Assembly (NCBI GenBank): GCA_009792885.1
Contig: WMCF01000030.1
Span: 9,357,812-9,421,811, forward strand
Direction of reading: 5' to 3'
Length of the DNA: 64,000 bases
DNA from: Eremophila alpestris peregrina
Taxonomy: Eukaryota > Chordata > Aves > Passeriformes > Alaudidae
This document shows, piece after piece, positions 1 to 13,600 of the stretch (position 1 is the stretch's first letter; each line of letters begins with the position of its first letter). The notes beneath the pieces are model-generated. The model ran no database searches. It was not told the origin of the DNA and saw only the letters and a list, made by a program, of their open reading frames with translations. A program made the translations under genes and the position numbers.

Positions 1-3000
1 ATAATATTCACTGTACTCATATAAAGCCTATTATTTTGTGCATGGCTGTAAGCCACATGAGAAAATTGTGACTATACATTATTTCAGCATAGTCAGAATT
101 CCCCCTGACAACCTCCTGGGAATCAGTGCAGCTGGAACTGGACTGATTTCCACCTGTACCTTTATTTCCTGCGAGGTTTCTGCTTCCCCAGCTGGAGGAA
201 GCAAAATAAAATAGGCTTCTCATCCTAAACTTAGTGGAGATGAGGAGCAAAAAAATGCTGTGAATTAAGCTGAAAAGAGCTCTAAGAAGGAAGATTTACC
301 TTTCACTTCACATTTCCACTGAAAGGGGAGCTGCACAGGAGCATCCACAACTCAGCAACGTGAGATGAGAGAGAAATGGGAATGGGGACACAAAAACTAC
401 ATGCTACTGGGTCAAGACAGTAACAGGAGAGGAAATAGAAACAATGTGAGGAAAGGGATGCAAGGATGAGGATGGAGAATAGTGGGCAGACATTTTAAGA
501 CAATTTCTGGGATGTATGCAATACACTTGCTTAAGTGTTGAGCAGACCAATGAAATGCTCTACTTCCAGGAGGAATTAGGAAATAAGACTAAAGCACAGT
601 AGAAGTTAGAAAAAAATACCCTAGTTATGGAGAGTTAATATTATTTTAGTCATTATTTTAAACCAGTCTGTTTATATTTTGGGTCATGTTTATGTTTCAA
701 ATTCACAGGCAAAATACTTATTTTTCAGTACATGATTAATACGTGGTATTTCTCTGCCACATGTTTGACTTTACATGTAATTGGTGGAGTTAAAATTTGT
801 TTTTCGCAGCCCCTCTGGATTTGAACTTGCAAAGGTCTCTGCCATCATCCTTTACCTCATAAAAGTATTTCAAAGATGTGTTCCTCAAATACTAAACTTA
901 CATCACTTTAACCAGCATTCAGCAAGAAACCATCCTGTGGCTTAAGTTTTCCAGCCAATTCTCTTTCACGCAGTGAGAAAAAGCATTCATAGCATTCTTA
1001 GTATTCCCTGCCCTCACAGCCCACACTTTACAGTGTTTTTGTTGGAGGCAAGAAGAAGGAAACATACAGAATAACCTCACTGAAAAGAGCCATGGTTTAA
1101 CACTATAAAAAGCTAATTCTGCTTCATCTGCCACAGCATATAAACCCTGCTGTATCCTGTCCAGTGGCAGACAACATTAAAAGTGTTGGCATTTTCCTAA
1201 TGCTTTCTATCTTAAGCTTGCTGGCCTAAATTAGACTTCTAAAATTGGTAGTCCCTTTTGAAAAACTGGAAGGTTTTTAAATGCAGACCACGTTTTCTGA
1301 AAAGCATGCAGGAATCCATGCCTTTTTCAAGATGCTTCAGCCTGGGCAAACAAAATCACCCATGACTATTTTTTAATATCTTTGGAAAACAAATGCAGCA
1401 TCTCATCATCAAACTGAGTTTTTGAGTGCTGCAGCCCCATCATGTAGCAATGGAATATCAAGAGGGACAAAGGTATAAGAACAAGCTGATGAGAAAGCTA
1501 TTACCCATCCCCTAGTAAAACTTATTGTTAGGCATACAGGGAACCTGCCAAGTCAGTTCTCTACATTTCCCTACCCCAAGGCTCCCAACCATTTCACTCA
1601 CACAGGAAGGCTGATGTGTTAAACCTGCCTCTGCCTGGGATACCCTTGTTTCAGCAGCACCACTTTTTGCTGTACAGAAAACCTCCAGCCTGCAAAAGAA
1701 ACACTCAGCAGGCTGTGTGCAGCCTTGCCAGAGGGACTACCTGCACACGAGGCATTCCTGCCAGGAAAAACCATGGATATCAAGGTTCTCATAGCTTCAC
1801 ACCCCATGTGTGACCCAGCTGCCTTGGCAAAGGTCTGGAGCACAGAGCTGGCCTCAGCTTTGGGTGGTAACCACAGAACTCTCCTCTCCGTCAGCAGGAT
1901 GAGTCAACTCACTTAATTCCTCTTGATAGATGGACTTTTATGCAATTTCACCTGGTTTTCTTTCTCCCAGAAAGAAAACTATAAATATTTAAGCTTTTGA
2001 AAAATAAAGAGGGCCAACTTCCTGAACTTGATCCACATGCAATTCTCTTACTGCTACAAGGAAATGGAGAGTGAAGATATTTGAGTGCCATCTGGACAAA
2101 CAACTTCCATCTACATAAACATGTCTCAGCAAGTGCAAGTCCCATGGGCAGGATACTTGCCACCAGCTTTCAGATTCACATGACCCTTCTCACAAACTCT
2201 TCAAGGCCTGTAGATTAGGCATCTCTATTCCTGGCACAGCCTTTTGTTGCATATTCTCTCACATCTGGGGAAGAAGGAGCTCATCTCTCTGACTCTGGTC
2301 CTACCAGCTACTACAATGAGACCCCAGTCACAGAAGTGTTGCTGAGTATATGGGACATACTTGGTTTGTACATTTGGCAGCCCTTTAAGACAATTCTTCC
2401 CCTTCCCAAACAGTAATGTATTTTAAAAGCTGTACTCAAGTCTGGTTTTAACTGGTACATAATGCTTCTTGCTGTGTCAGGGCATAACAATGTGTGAAGG
2501 AACAGGGGCACCCCAGACCTGCTGGAAGACCTGGCACATTCTCAGCCTGACCCTTGGCTCCAGGTGGTGAAAAATGGTGTGCCAGTCAGTTCTCTGGCCT
2601 GTCACAGAGCATTGTGTCCATCTAAAACAGGCAGTAAAACCATGAGGCTGTGCAGAAGATGGCTAAGTCCAGCTGCATCACTTGCCTGCTCTGTCCATCC
2701 AGGGACCACTTACTGGAATCAAAATGAATCAGTGGGAATCAAGCTAGTGATGCCTCCCCATTTCTACTGCTCCCCTGCCATCTCCTTTCTCTCTCCAAAT
2801 CCCTCTTCCATCCAGTCTCTTCTGCAATATTGTACCTATTCTTCAAACAGTTTTGTCATCCCCTGACTCCCTTTCCAGCCCTTTGAGGGGCTCCTCTCCC
2901 TCAAAATGGAGTCAAACTTATTCCTGCTGTGAGGAGCAGGGAGGAAAGGAAATCTCTGAACAGCTTCTTCTCCAGCATCATTCAGTGGCATGCCTCCTGT

Positions 3001-4571
3001 GTTGGGGAAGAGGTGGGAGAATGCAAGCTAATTTGTAGGTGTACTAAGCAGTACAATGGTAATTGCATTATTAAAATCCTCTAATGTAAGACTGCCTGGA
3101 GAAAGGAAGAAAAACAGCTAAACTGCCTACTCAATATTTCTTTGTATAAACAAGGCCATGGAAATGTATGCTGTGTACCATGGAGACTGGCTTATGAGAG
3201 CCTCTGACGCTCTCTAGGGCTACATTTGATCTGTTGTTCACTCGCCTCTCCTGTTTCTTTGTTCAGTGTTAGCTAGTTATCCAAAAACAAGAGTTCACAC
3301 CAGTCACAATAATGCTTTACCTTTCTACCAAAACCACTAAATTCCTACACCAATATTTTTCAAGAATCAAAGTCAAGAATCAGAAAGAGGAAGCTTTAAA
3401 AAAAATTAGGAATATTTAAAGGAACATTTTATTAGTGCTTAAAAAAAAAAAGAAAAGAAAAAAAATATAAAGAGAGAGAAAACCCTACAGAACCATCATG
3501 TATTGATTTTGTACCACTTTTTACACACATGCCAGGTAGACACAGACCTCTTTTTTCTCTTACCTGCTGGCAGCCCAGACTGAATCCCTTCTTTAGGTGA
3601 GCCCTCCCTTCCACAGGCCTCTCAAAGCATGCTTCCCTGTAATAATTTCAAAAGAGCACTGTTCTAAAAGAGAGTTCAGAGCTTCAGTAACCACCTACCT
3701 GGGTGGACTCACAAGCCCTGTCCCTAACTCCATCCCACACCTGACTGCCCCTGTCCCCTACAGAGGTGGCATTGATAGTCAAGAAGCAGGTTCTTACACC
3801 TGGAGCTGCTGCTACAAAGCACACTCCCACAGTGCTTCAGCCTCTGAAGCCAAAGCCACAGCTTTGACAAGCCTTACAGCCTGCTTAAAGAATCCATTTG
3901 GAATGCATGCTGCCTGTGCCTGGTGGCTTTTCTGGGTATCTATTCATGCTGACATGTGAAAATAAAAAGTCTGTTCAGAAGGTATGCCTGGAAGTAAACT
4001 AGGCTTGGCCTATGGGCACAGAAATTACAGTTCAGGGACTGGGAGACACCTCTGAGACAAGAGCCCTGGATATGGACAAGTATAACAGCATTTGCTCAAG
4101 CCACAATCACAGCTTCCTGAGGAGACAAATCATTTCATAAACCTGCCTTTACTCCCATTACTTTCATTCTGAAGAGTCTCACTAGTTAGAAACTATCTTC
4201 TAATTTCTGTCCTAAGGTTATGCAGTGCCACATTACAGCCCTTTAAATCGTTAGCTTAAATAGCTCTTCCATTTCATCCCTAGTATTTGGTCTCTACTAA
4301 GAAAGGATAATCCTACTGCCTTCCCAATGCCCTTCTTTTGTGAGGCTAAGCAATCTAAAATCTTTTGATCTTTCTCCTCCCTGATTTTAGCAGCACTTAT
4401 TTGGATCCACTTCAGCCTTAGCTCATTTTACTTGAATAAGAATGATCAAAATTGCACAAGAAGTCTTAGTCACACATTGTACAATGGAGTAACACTTTTT
4501 CAAATAAAACTATATATACACATGTAAATCAATAGTTTTACGAAGATCACAATGTATGCCATGAGTGCTGC
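1..4571. other. Non-coding, no recognisable element
   Basis: AT-rich, CpG-poor sequence with many stops in all frames. The longest open frame (3597-3959, plus, 120 codons) has an arbitrary composition and no family resemblance. An A-rich run lies at 3441-3465, close to where the minus-strand reading of that area ends. I see no interspersed repeat, RNA gene or convincing exon here. Confidence 0.65.
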
Positions 4572-4966
4572 CCCTTAGGGGTGGTACTGGGACCAGTAGT
4601 GTTTAGTATCTTTGCTGATGACATGGACAGTGAGATGCAGTACACCCCTGGTAAGTTAGCCCATGACACTCAGCTGTGTGGTGCTGTTGGCACACTGGAG
4701 GGAAGGGATGCCATCCACAGGGACCTGGACAGGCTGGAGAGGGCCTGTGTGAACCTCATGACTTTCAGCAAGGCCAAGTGCAAGGTCCTGCACCTGGGTA
4801 CAGGTAATTCCAATCACAAACTCAGCCTGTGAGGAGAGTGGGCTGAGAGCACCCATGAGAAGAACCTGGGGGTGTTGGTTGACAAGAAGCTTGACATGAC
4901 CTGCTCTTGCAGCCCAGAAAGCCAACTGTGAGCTGGGCTGTATCAAAAGCAGTGTGGCCAGCAGCT
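4572..4966 (+). mobile_element. CR1 LINE fragment, reverse-transcriptase region
   Basis: This is an internal piece of a CR1 (chicken repeat 1) non-LTR retrotransposon. The open part (4581-4829, 83 residues) reads like the C-terminal half of the CR1 palm domain: an LGPVVFSIFADDMDS start, then a KLAHDTQL block, then GRDAIHRDLDRLER and KAKCKVLHLG. In intact CR1 enzymes the second block carries the catalytic F-A-D-D motif. Here the first aspartate is histidine (LAHD, residues 26-29), so the copy could not encode an active enzyme even if it were complete. After the stop at about 4830 the nucleotide similarity continues through a 'cagcccagaaagccaac' segment and ends near 4966, short of the 3' tail. 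The element is therefore truncated at both ends, which is unusual because new CR1 insertions keep their 3' end. Old age and later deletion are the likely reasons. The family call rests on recognition, not on an alignment. Confidence 0.9.
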
Positions 4967-7900
4967 CATATTGATGCCTAACCTACATACAAGGGTAAAC
5001 AACAATACTGCTAAGACTCAAATATGCTGAGAAGGGAAATACTAGGGGCAAATATTTGTGCACTTACTGTGAAATGTAAAAGTAGTTTCCATTTTTAACC
5101 CGTTTTCCAGTTCTTCAAATTCCGCTACAGTAAAGCATTTCATCCTCCAAAGTGTTCCTCATAAATCTTTGTAATTTCTGTCCTAAAATGATTTTGTGGC
5201 ATTGAGAAAGCTGTGCAAATACACCAACATCTGAAAGTCTAAAGACTTAAAGGTCATCATTTAGGAAAACCACAGCATGAAAAAACCCCAAGTTTCTATC
5301 CTATGAATGGGTCTTTCTGAGACCTGGTGTATCAGAGCAAAGGTTGGCTGGATCTCAGCCAGTTCCTCTGTCACTACATGTTTAACAAGAGCATATAAGC
5401 AGTGGGCAAGTGTGAAGTTATCCTTACACTGACTGGCTTCCCCTCTGTTTTAATAAAGCAAAGTGTGAAGACTGCCACAAGCTATACTCAAAGCATGCAG
5501 GTTTTTATCTATGCACCTGGCCCTCCTCAGACTGAAGGAATTCAATCATGCACTTTCAAAAAACACCAGTTCTATGGCAGAAACATAACCTGGGAGCACC
5601 CCTCAGCAAAAAGTATATTGTGAGCCTCAGCTGGAAGGGATCCATCCCTGCATCCAGAAGCTGGGATGGACAGTGGTGTTCATAAATTCATTATCACTGC
5701 TGTTGTCAGGTACATTTTTCCTGCTTCAAGGCAGTATTTGTTCTTGCCAAAAAGCTGAGTAGAAGGTTAAAAACCTTTTCATAACAAGAGACCTTACATA
5801 TACTCATCTTTCCTTACTTATGGGGACTCTTGCTGAAAGCTTGGCCAACAAGAAGAAGAGATGTGGCTGAATGAAGAGAAGCTGTGCAACCGTGTGCTTT
5901 TGAAAGATCATCAGTTGCATGGCATAGCCATGCCTCCCAACTTTCTGTTTCTCAGAGGGGAACTGCTTGAAGCAGTTTGCCCAATATCCTGAATTATATA
6001 CAAGAGCAGGAACTGAAGAGACTGTTGAAAATTTTGGGCAGTTTTAGAGGCCACCTCTAAGAGAAAAAGTGGAACTTGTCAAGGAAATAGGCCATAGATA
6101 CATTAGTGTTGCCATTTCAATCACAAGGGCAGTTGTGTTACAAAATGCTGGGCTAGATGAGAAATGTACTTTTGCATGGGGAAAGAAAGAAGAAAAATGG
6201 AAAAGCATAAAGAATGCATGAAGCTGGCATTTTCTGATTTGCAGGTTGACCAGAGTTATATAAAGTTTTTTTGACATATAGTTAAAAATGCATTTGCTGG
6301 TTTCAGAAAACAGAAGCATTTGTTCCACAAAAACTGGAAATTTTTAAACTCGGGAAGAAGATAACTATGTCATACCAGGGAAGATTTTATGTCCTGTGGG
6401 ACTGAGTATGATGGAAACAATCTGCAAGTTGGCTGATTGAAATGGATATTCCAGTGTGGATTGTTTACTCCATTTTGCAGGGCACTTGATCTTGTAAAAA
6501 AGAGGTGCAACCTACATCTGTGTTCACCTGTAGGTTTTAATCATACCACTATAAAAAGCGACGTGTTACCATTTGCTCCACTGAGACTACTCCAGGAAGC
6601 TAAATCCACATGTCTGATTTTGCATCTCTCCACTGTGATGAACCAAATATTTCCTGGAACAATTTGGAGCTATTTAGGGAGTCCTGAGAGAATTACTTGA
6701 TCATTTACTACTCTTGTCAAACAGAATACTTTCTTTGCCTTAACTCTCACAAGTCAAGCTAAAGTACATTACCAAACTGACACTTTTCTGTATGACCACC
6801 ACACATGACAGTGGTTTAAGTACATCAGCATTTTGAAACCTGTGCATCCCTGCTTGAAGCCTTTGAATCATGATCTGTGAAGTTTCAGGAAAGAGGAATG
6901 CATGGACAAGATATCATAAGAAATAAAAATTAAAATATTTCAATCTCCAGCATATTGACCACTTGGGAAAATCTGTCAGTAGGAAGCTGACACATTATTA
7001 GAGAAGTTTTCTAACCAACAAAGTTTTATGCCATATGGAGCTAAGAAAACTAGCTGAAATACACCTGCTGAAATCACACTTCAGGAGAGACTCATAAAAT
7101 AGTGTTTTCAAAGGGACTGTCCTCTCAGGAGTCTCCTGGAGCACCAGGATAACTCAGAGATAATGTTCCTCTTCACATTGATTAGCAAGTGGTCTCTGCA
7201 AGGCTTTTCACATTTTCCTTTTGACAAGTGGTAGCATTTTGTCCAAAAAATAGGTTCCAGTTCTTTAACAGAAAAGTAGATACTGGATGAATTGCCCAAA
7301 GTCTTGTTCTGGCTGCATCTACCAGGCAGACCTCATTTAACACCTGAACAGTTACAAGCCCTGGCAGTATCCAGCAGCTTGTCTAATGGGACATGCAAAC
7401 ATGGATATCAGCTCCAGCCTAACTTCATGTCTCAGGGCTTTAGACAGCACAATTTGTTTCTTCAATGCAAAACATCATCCTGGATGCCACAAGCACTAGA
7501 AAACAGTCAAGCAACTCAAGAGTATGCAGCTACTAATCATCTAGATTTAATTTGTGTAGGATGCCAGCTTGAGGCAACAATGCAGCAAAAGAATTTGTCT
7601 GTGCAAGCTTTAAAGCAAACACCCGCTCCATGACACAGAAAGGTTGATGCTCTGAGAAGATTACATACTGAAATTTATAGAGAAAAATAAATGATAGACA
7701 TTTCCAACATAGCAGATGCTCTAACGTGAACCACTGAATTAGAGGTAGAAGGTTTGCAGGTCAGCTTCAACTGAACCTGTGCTTCTATAGGCAGAGAAAG
7801 AAGGAAGCAGAATGCTCACAAAAGCAAACCCTGCCTGCTTTCCCCTGACTCACCCTCCCACAGCACACACACTCCCAGCACGGCTGGTGCACAGGCTGGA

Positions 7901-8000
7901 GAGCTGGTGTGCCACTATGAAGCAACAAATCCAAATGCTGTCCACCGGAAAAAAAAAGTTTGGGATTATTGAGAAACTACATCAGCCTGGAAAAAGTTGA
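4967..8000. other. Non-coding, no recognisable element
   Basis: AT-rich sequence with only short open frames. The longest (7292-7630, plus, 113 codons) shows no domain, signal peptide or repeated structure. Nothing resembling an interspersed repeat was seen downstream of the truncated CR1 fragment. Confidence 0.65.
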
Positions 8001-9300
8001 GAAATGCTGAAGAAAATGTTTTCCTTCGACAGGGCTGAAAACTACCGAGCTTAAGTGCCCTTGCCAGCAAGAGAGCTGCTTGCAGTCAGTCAAGCAGAAC
8101 AACACTCCCCCGTGTGGTCTCTGAAACAAGAGTTCTTCCTTCCTGAAAAGCTGGATCAGAATCGCCATCAGATAGCAGTTGAGGCAAAACTATCTATTTT
8201 AGCCAAACGTTGACATCAAACAAGGGGCACTGAAAAACAACGACAAAACAGTCTAAACCCTTCAAGAGAAACTACCCCATCACAAACTTTTACTAAAACA
8301 GATACCATTGAACAGCACAGCAGATGCCCAGTTTTTTCCTCCCCAGGAGCGGCTTCCAAAGTTTTTTACTTTTTTCTTCCAAAAGAATATTTGTTTTTCA
8401 TTTTCATTTATTAGGGGAGAACTCTGAGGTGATCAAATAGAAACATCTGTTTATATCTGTAAATGAGAACAAAAGCTAGGGTATGGAAGAACAGAGCATT
8501 CTTCATATAATTTTATCCTTTTTTCCCCAAGAACTAGCTGTCTTTGCTGTAGCTAGGTATCAGAAATAGGCATTGCTTCAAGCTTAATACTTGTAGCATT
8601 TCTCAAGTGTTTTGTCTAGTTCATTTTTCCTTATCTAAAGAAATAAGGGATTCCTTCTTCCCTTAAGGGATTCTCAAGGAAAAATTAATTTGTATTCAAA
8701 TACATCTCAAATTGTTAGAGCCTGTATGAACCTTTCCTTAAATGCTGGTAAGAGTTGTCAAGCTTTGTTTCTGCTTAATGGGAAAAGAGATCGTGAGGGG
8801 AAAAAGTGAGTCATCACAGGCATCCTCGTGTTGAGTATCAGTGAATCACTGAACACTCTTTGCATCACAGATGTCCCGTGCAGCAGCCACAGTATCTTCA
8901 GCAGTTCAGATCCATGAACTTGTGCGTGCCCGGACGTAAACAAAAAAGAATGACGTTTCCTTTTGCTTTGCAAAGCTGCATGCACACACTCCTCTAATCT
9001 GGGTCCAGTGAAGTTTGTATCATCAGCCTTCTTGAAAACTACAGCTTGAATAATGATTAAGCAAAACATTTTCAGACTAGGATGTGCAGCAAACATGCTG
9101 TAAAAGACACACGTCCTGACGCATGGGCCTCAGCTTTTTGGTCAGTTGACATTAACACATCTCCACTGGTACATGCTGTAATCATGTCTTGCTGTTCCAT
9201 TCAGAGTCACTGCAAAACACCATGTACAAGCCCCCAGGAAGTAAAGAAAATCACTCAGCAGAGTTCTTTTTAATTAAGCATTTTGAAGAATTAGTCATGA
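8001..9300. other. Non-coding stretch with more CpGs than its surroundings
   Basis: The sequence is non-coding by every test I could apply. It nevertheless carries noticeably more CpG dinucleotides than its flanks, for example around 8026-8220 and 8845-8950. The level is far below that of a CpG island. A minus-strand frame of 112 codons (8758-9096) is open across the second cluster, but its product is not recognisable. Retained CpGs can mark an old transposon, a conserved regulatory element or simple chance, and the sequence alone does not decide between these. Confidence 0.4.
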
Positions 9301-10508
9301 TTCTATCACAAAGAACAGTCACCAACAACCTTCAGAGGAAAGCAGTGTAATGTTCTAACTCCCAATCACCACTTGTCTCTTTATTCCCATACAGAAATAT
9401 CACATGGCAAATTGTAGCTTTTTACTTTTGAAAAACCCCACATACACCCACTACCTCTACAGAAGCAGCTTTAAAAGCAAATCTGATGGCCTTGGCATGA
9501 CTCTGAGGTCATGGACAATATGAAAAAAATAAACAACAAAACCAAAGGAGATTAAAAATAAAAAGCTGATTTTTTTTGAGGTGAAGACTGAAGAATAATT
9601 TTCTCATGAACTGGTTTGCTAACTGAAACATTAGCAACAAAGCAAGAGAGGTTCCTCTGAAACCACACCTGCTTTCTTTAGGCCATGACCATGCTCCTGC
9701 TCCTGCTGACAGGACAGCCACTCCCTATCCCAGCCCTGCAGTCCCCATCACAGGAGGAACCACAGAGTTGCAGTGGGGCTGAAGACATCAAACCCAGGGC
9801 ATGGAAAAACAGTTGTAAAAATCCAACCTGATGCAGTGGAGCTGTCAAAATATTCATGCACTGAGGGGTGGTATTTCATGGGCTTGCAATTACAGCTTCA
9901 AACAAGCCAGGAATAGAGAGCTGAGTGGCCCCTCAGCATCAGTTGGCTGGGTTGGCAAAGGCTGCATTTTCCCTGACAGGATTCATTTTCCCCAAATCTG
10001 GGCAGCATTGATCCTGGCCAGCATATGACTAACAGTGAGGCTGTGAGCCATGATGGATGTGTCTCCCTCACAACACAACAGAAACAGTCGGATTGCCAAG
10101 AAACATTGAGTGAAAATAATTGCATCCCTTTTCACCTGCCAAGCAATCAGTTACTTGAAAAATGAATTGGTTTTGGAGCAGCTCATGAGCAGACCTGAAC
10201 AAACTCTTAGACCAGACAGTGGACACAGGCAGTGCTCTGGGGTGGGGGAGTATCAGTGTCAGGGGGGGCTGTTCCACTTGGGCTCAACCAGAGCTCACAG
10301 CTTGAGTGGATCCAGCAGCAAACCAGGCAGGCACCATCCAGCTAAAATCCCACCCTTTCAGGTGAAGGCAGTGCTGGAGGAAGAACCAAAGTTACTGAAC
10401 ATGAGAGCCACCTTCATGAGACCTGTGCTCCTTCCCTGGGGCCTTTGGTGCCTTCAGCAAGCAGCAGGAGCAATCCCAGTGACACTGCAGGAGCCCCAGC
10501 AGCCTCCC
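9301..10508. other. Non-coding leader to the minisatellite patch
   Basis: AT-rich until about 9700, then GC-richer (CAG/CTG-rich) up to the tandem repeat. A plus-strand frame opens at 10110 and runs through the repeat to 10652 (180 codons). Upstream of the repeat its sequence is not family-like. Confidence 0.55.
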
Positions 10509-10628
10509 GATGGAAAACCATGGAATACCACCTACAGTGATGGAAAACCATGGAATACCACCTACAGTGATGGAAAACCATGGAATACCCCCCACAGGGA
10601 TGGAAAACCACGGAATACCACACACTGC
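10509..10628 (+). repeat. 30-bp minisatellite, four units
   Basis: Four head-to-tail copies of a 30-bp unit start at 10509, 10539, 10569 and 10599, each opening with GATGGAAAACCA. Units 1 and 2 are identical, unit 3 differs at a few bases in its last third, and unit 4 is the most diverged. The unit is ten codons long, so no copy shifts frame and several frames stay open on both strands. One plus frame reads DGKPWNTTYS per unit. That arithmetic explains the 180-codon plus frame (10110-10652) and the 87- and 100-codon minus frames covering this spot. I do not regard any of them as a gene. Confidence 0.95.
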
Positions 10629-13600
10629 TCGGGAAAGGGAAGCTGCAGGTAACATGCAGAGAGCTTCCCACTTCTGTCAACTGCCAAGCTCCTTCCTTTG
10701 CTAATGTCTCTAACATTTTCCAGAGAATTTCAGGACTGATGGCATGTTATGTGACTATGCCTAAAGGAACATACTTGGCTACAAGTACCTAATTATAGTG
10801 TACCAGTCATTTGAGAACAAATTAGTTCCTGATAGATCTCAAGATATCAAAAACCAGTATTTATGGTACTCAAGGAAAAAAAAATCGCACATATTTTTCT
10901 AGTTTTCTGCCAGAAAACCAGATTTGAGTTCAAGGATGCTCACACCAAGGAATTGGAAAAATATGTTATGGACAGCAAAATTAAATTATGACTTTTCAAC
11001 ATGTGTCATATTCTCTTTAATATAGAAGGAATTATGAAGTATATAAAAACATTTCAACATAAGATAACATTCATCATATTCAATGAAAAACAGAGGTCTG
11101 AAATAATGTAATAATGGAATTTAATATAATCTATAAACTTCATTTCAGCACTATTTAAAAATACTGATTACATTAATAATAAGAAAAAAAATTGGCAGGA
11201 AAGAAATTAAAATTTAGGATATCATAGCAAGACAATAGCAAGATAATTAATTAATACAGAAAAGGAACAAAAAACCCTTATTTTCTTCTCAAAATTAGTG
11301 GGTTTGCTTTATTAGTAAGACATTCTTATTTGCATTTTTTCTTTGGTCAGAAGCAGACCATTTTCCTCTTCTCCACTGGGTGGCACTACTACCTAGGGAA
11401 ACGCAAAGTATTACCTGGTGATGTCCTTGACGACCACGTGAAGTTGTTACAATGAAGCAAACGTGTCTCACACCTTACTGATCTGAATTTATAGAATTAA
11501 ACTACCTAAAACAACCTGAGACACCCATCCTGAGACAACCACCTAAGCTAGTCTGCTGATGTGCAAATCTCTTCTTAGCCAAATAGACTTGTCTGATAGT
11601 TTTGGAACAAATATTGTTGTAAAAAAAAAAGACATTTCAGCTTAATTTAATTCATTCTACTGTGTTCGCCAATGTTGAATCATCTGTACAAAGAATAAAT
11701 TCAGAGGGATGTATTAATATAGTAAATATTAATACATGTATTAATATAGTAAATTGTCATGATATGTGAAATAGAAATACAAGAAGAAAATTTAGATATT
11801 AAAGAACTCCCAACTTCTAGGTCTGAAAGAACATTTGAGCTCTAGCAAGTATCAGAGTGTTCAAGCAGTTAAGCAGTCCCAATGAAGTGTGCCACAAACT
11901 TACAAGTACACCTCGATGAAGTGTGCTGAGGGTGTCAGAAAAAAAGGCAAGAGAGTGGAGGTTTTTTTGTGCTGCACATGAACAAGATACCTGGGCTCTA
12001 CAAAGCATCCCATAAATCCCTCCATCTATGTGCCATGGCCATTCTGCCTGTTTTCCTTCCTATAAAACCAAGGCGTAGAGAATGAGGAAAGAAGCTTAAG
12101 ATCCAAGTTATATGTCAATTGGTATGAAGGAGGTAACTGGGGTGCACACACAAATGCTGGGTTGGGAAAGATTTGGTGTCATTGTTTAGACAGCCACACA
12201 GCACTGCCAGGAAATCCATGAAGAATAAGAAAACTTCTCAACAATCTCTCTTTTCCTCTTCCTTTTGCAAAATTAAAAAGCAGGAGGTCAGTAGTAAAAA
12301 GATCAATCCAGTTGCAATACCTATAAACAAATATTAACAGGATAGAGGGTTAGATTACAGGATAACAGCCTAAAAAGATTTTCTGATGATGTTAAGGATT
12401 TAATTTTAATCTGGTTTGACTGTAAGTCTTAAACCATGATCCCTGAGTTCTGTTTGTTTGGTTATCCTCTTTCTCTACTGCTTTTCCTAACAAACACTGC
12501 TGTTGACCTTTCAAATAGACTGTCTTTATGTGCACACACCTAATGCACATCAGGCTTTCATCCTTGAAGGACTTGCACACAATTATGACAGGACAGTGAA
12601 CCCAGCACTTTTGGCATAACATAGCTCCCTCATTGTGGAGTTCTGTTCTCATCTTGCTATTTTGTTCCAGGCCTTACCCTAGGCTTGAACATCTTCACAG
12701 CCAGGAGGAAGAGCAGAGAAGAAGCTGTCCTGAACTGACCCTTCTAGGAAAACAAAATGAAAACCCAAACCTTCCTATTTCAGCCTTGGGTCTCACAAAA
12801 TAAAAAATCCAAAGACTATCTCATGTCTTCAGTAATGAGACAGCCCTCTTCAGCAATGAGAATAAAACCTTCCCAGGGTGAGGGCCATTTACATTGCACA
12901 GCACCTTTCTTCTTTTGTATTTATTCCAGAAAAATCCACTTGAAAGGATTTATAGTCCAAACTGAAAGGCCTGGGGCTGCCCAAGCTGGCTCCCACACAG
13001 TGAAGGGAGCTGTGCATTCCTGTCCCCCCACCCCTGTGCATGCACAATGGACAGGGCTGCCCACACTCATCCCCATGCTTGTGCAAAGGGAAGCTCAAGG
13101 CACAATGTGCAGTGCATTTCTACCCTGCTGAATTAATGTAAACATAATTTAGAAAAAGAGAAACCTCTTTGTCATATGAAGTGATCTACCCACTACTTCC
13201 TTTGCTCTGGTATTCCCTCTACGAGCATGTACATTTTGGGTAAGAACTTGATAAAAGAGCCAAATTTGTCTTTCCCTTAAAAGGTTTGTATTTAAACCCC
13301 CCCCGCAGAAACAAGGATGAAATTCTTTTTCCTCCTCTCACTTCCATTCAGAATCCACATTTACCTAATTTTGTTGCTTCCTGAGACTTCATGATTTTTG
13401 TTTCTATTCATCTCTGGTTTAGCTTCTATAAATTGTGGTCTTTGTCCTCTAACAGGAGGCTAGAATAGGTGGAATGAAGTTTTTCAATAATGATTGTTCC
13501 TTTCAATCAAACCTGTCAGAGATTTTATCTATGTCACCAGGACAAAGTTATTTTTATAATGTGTCTGTTATTCAAAAGTGACCAGAAGAATACAATAATT

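Noticed and set aside
10110..10652. 180-codon plus-strand frame with DGKPWNTTYS-type repeats as a possible repeat protein
   Set aside because: The repeat is a DNA minisatellite whose 30-bp unit cannot shift frame. The non-repeat part is not family-like, and minus frames are equally open.
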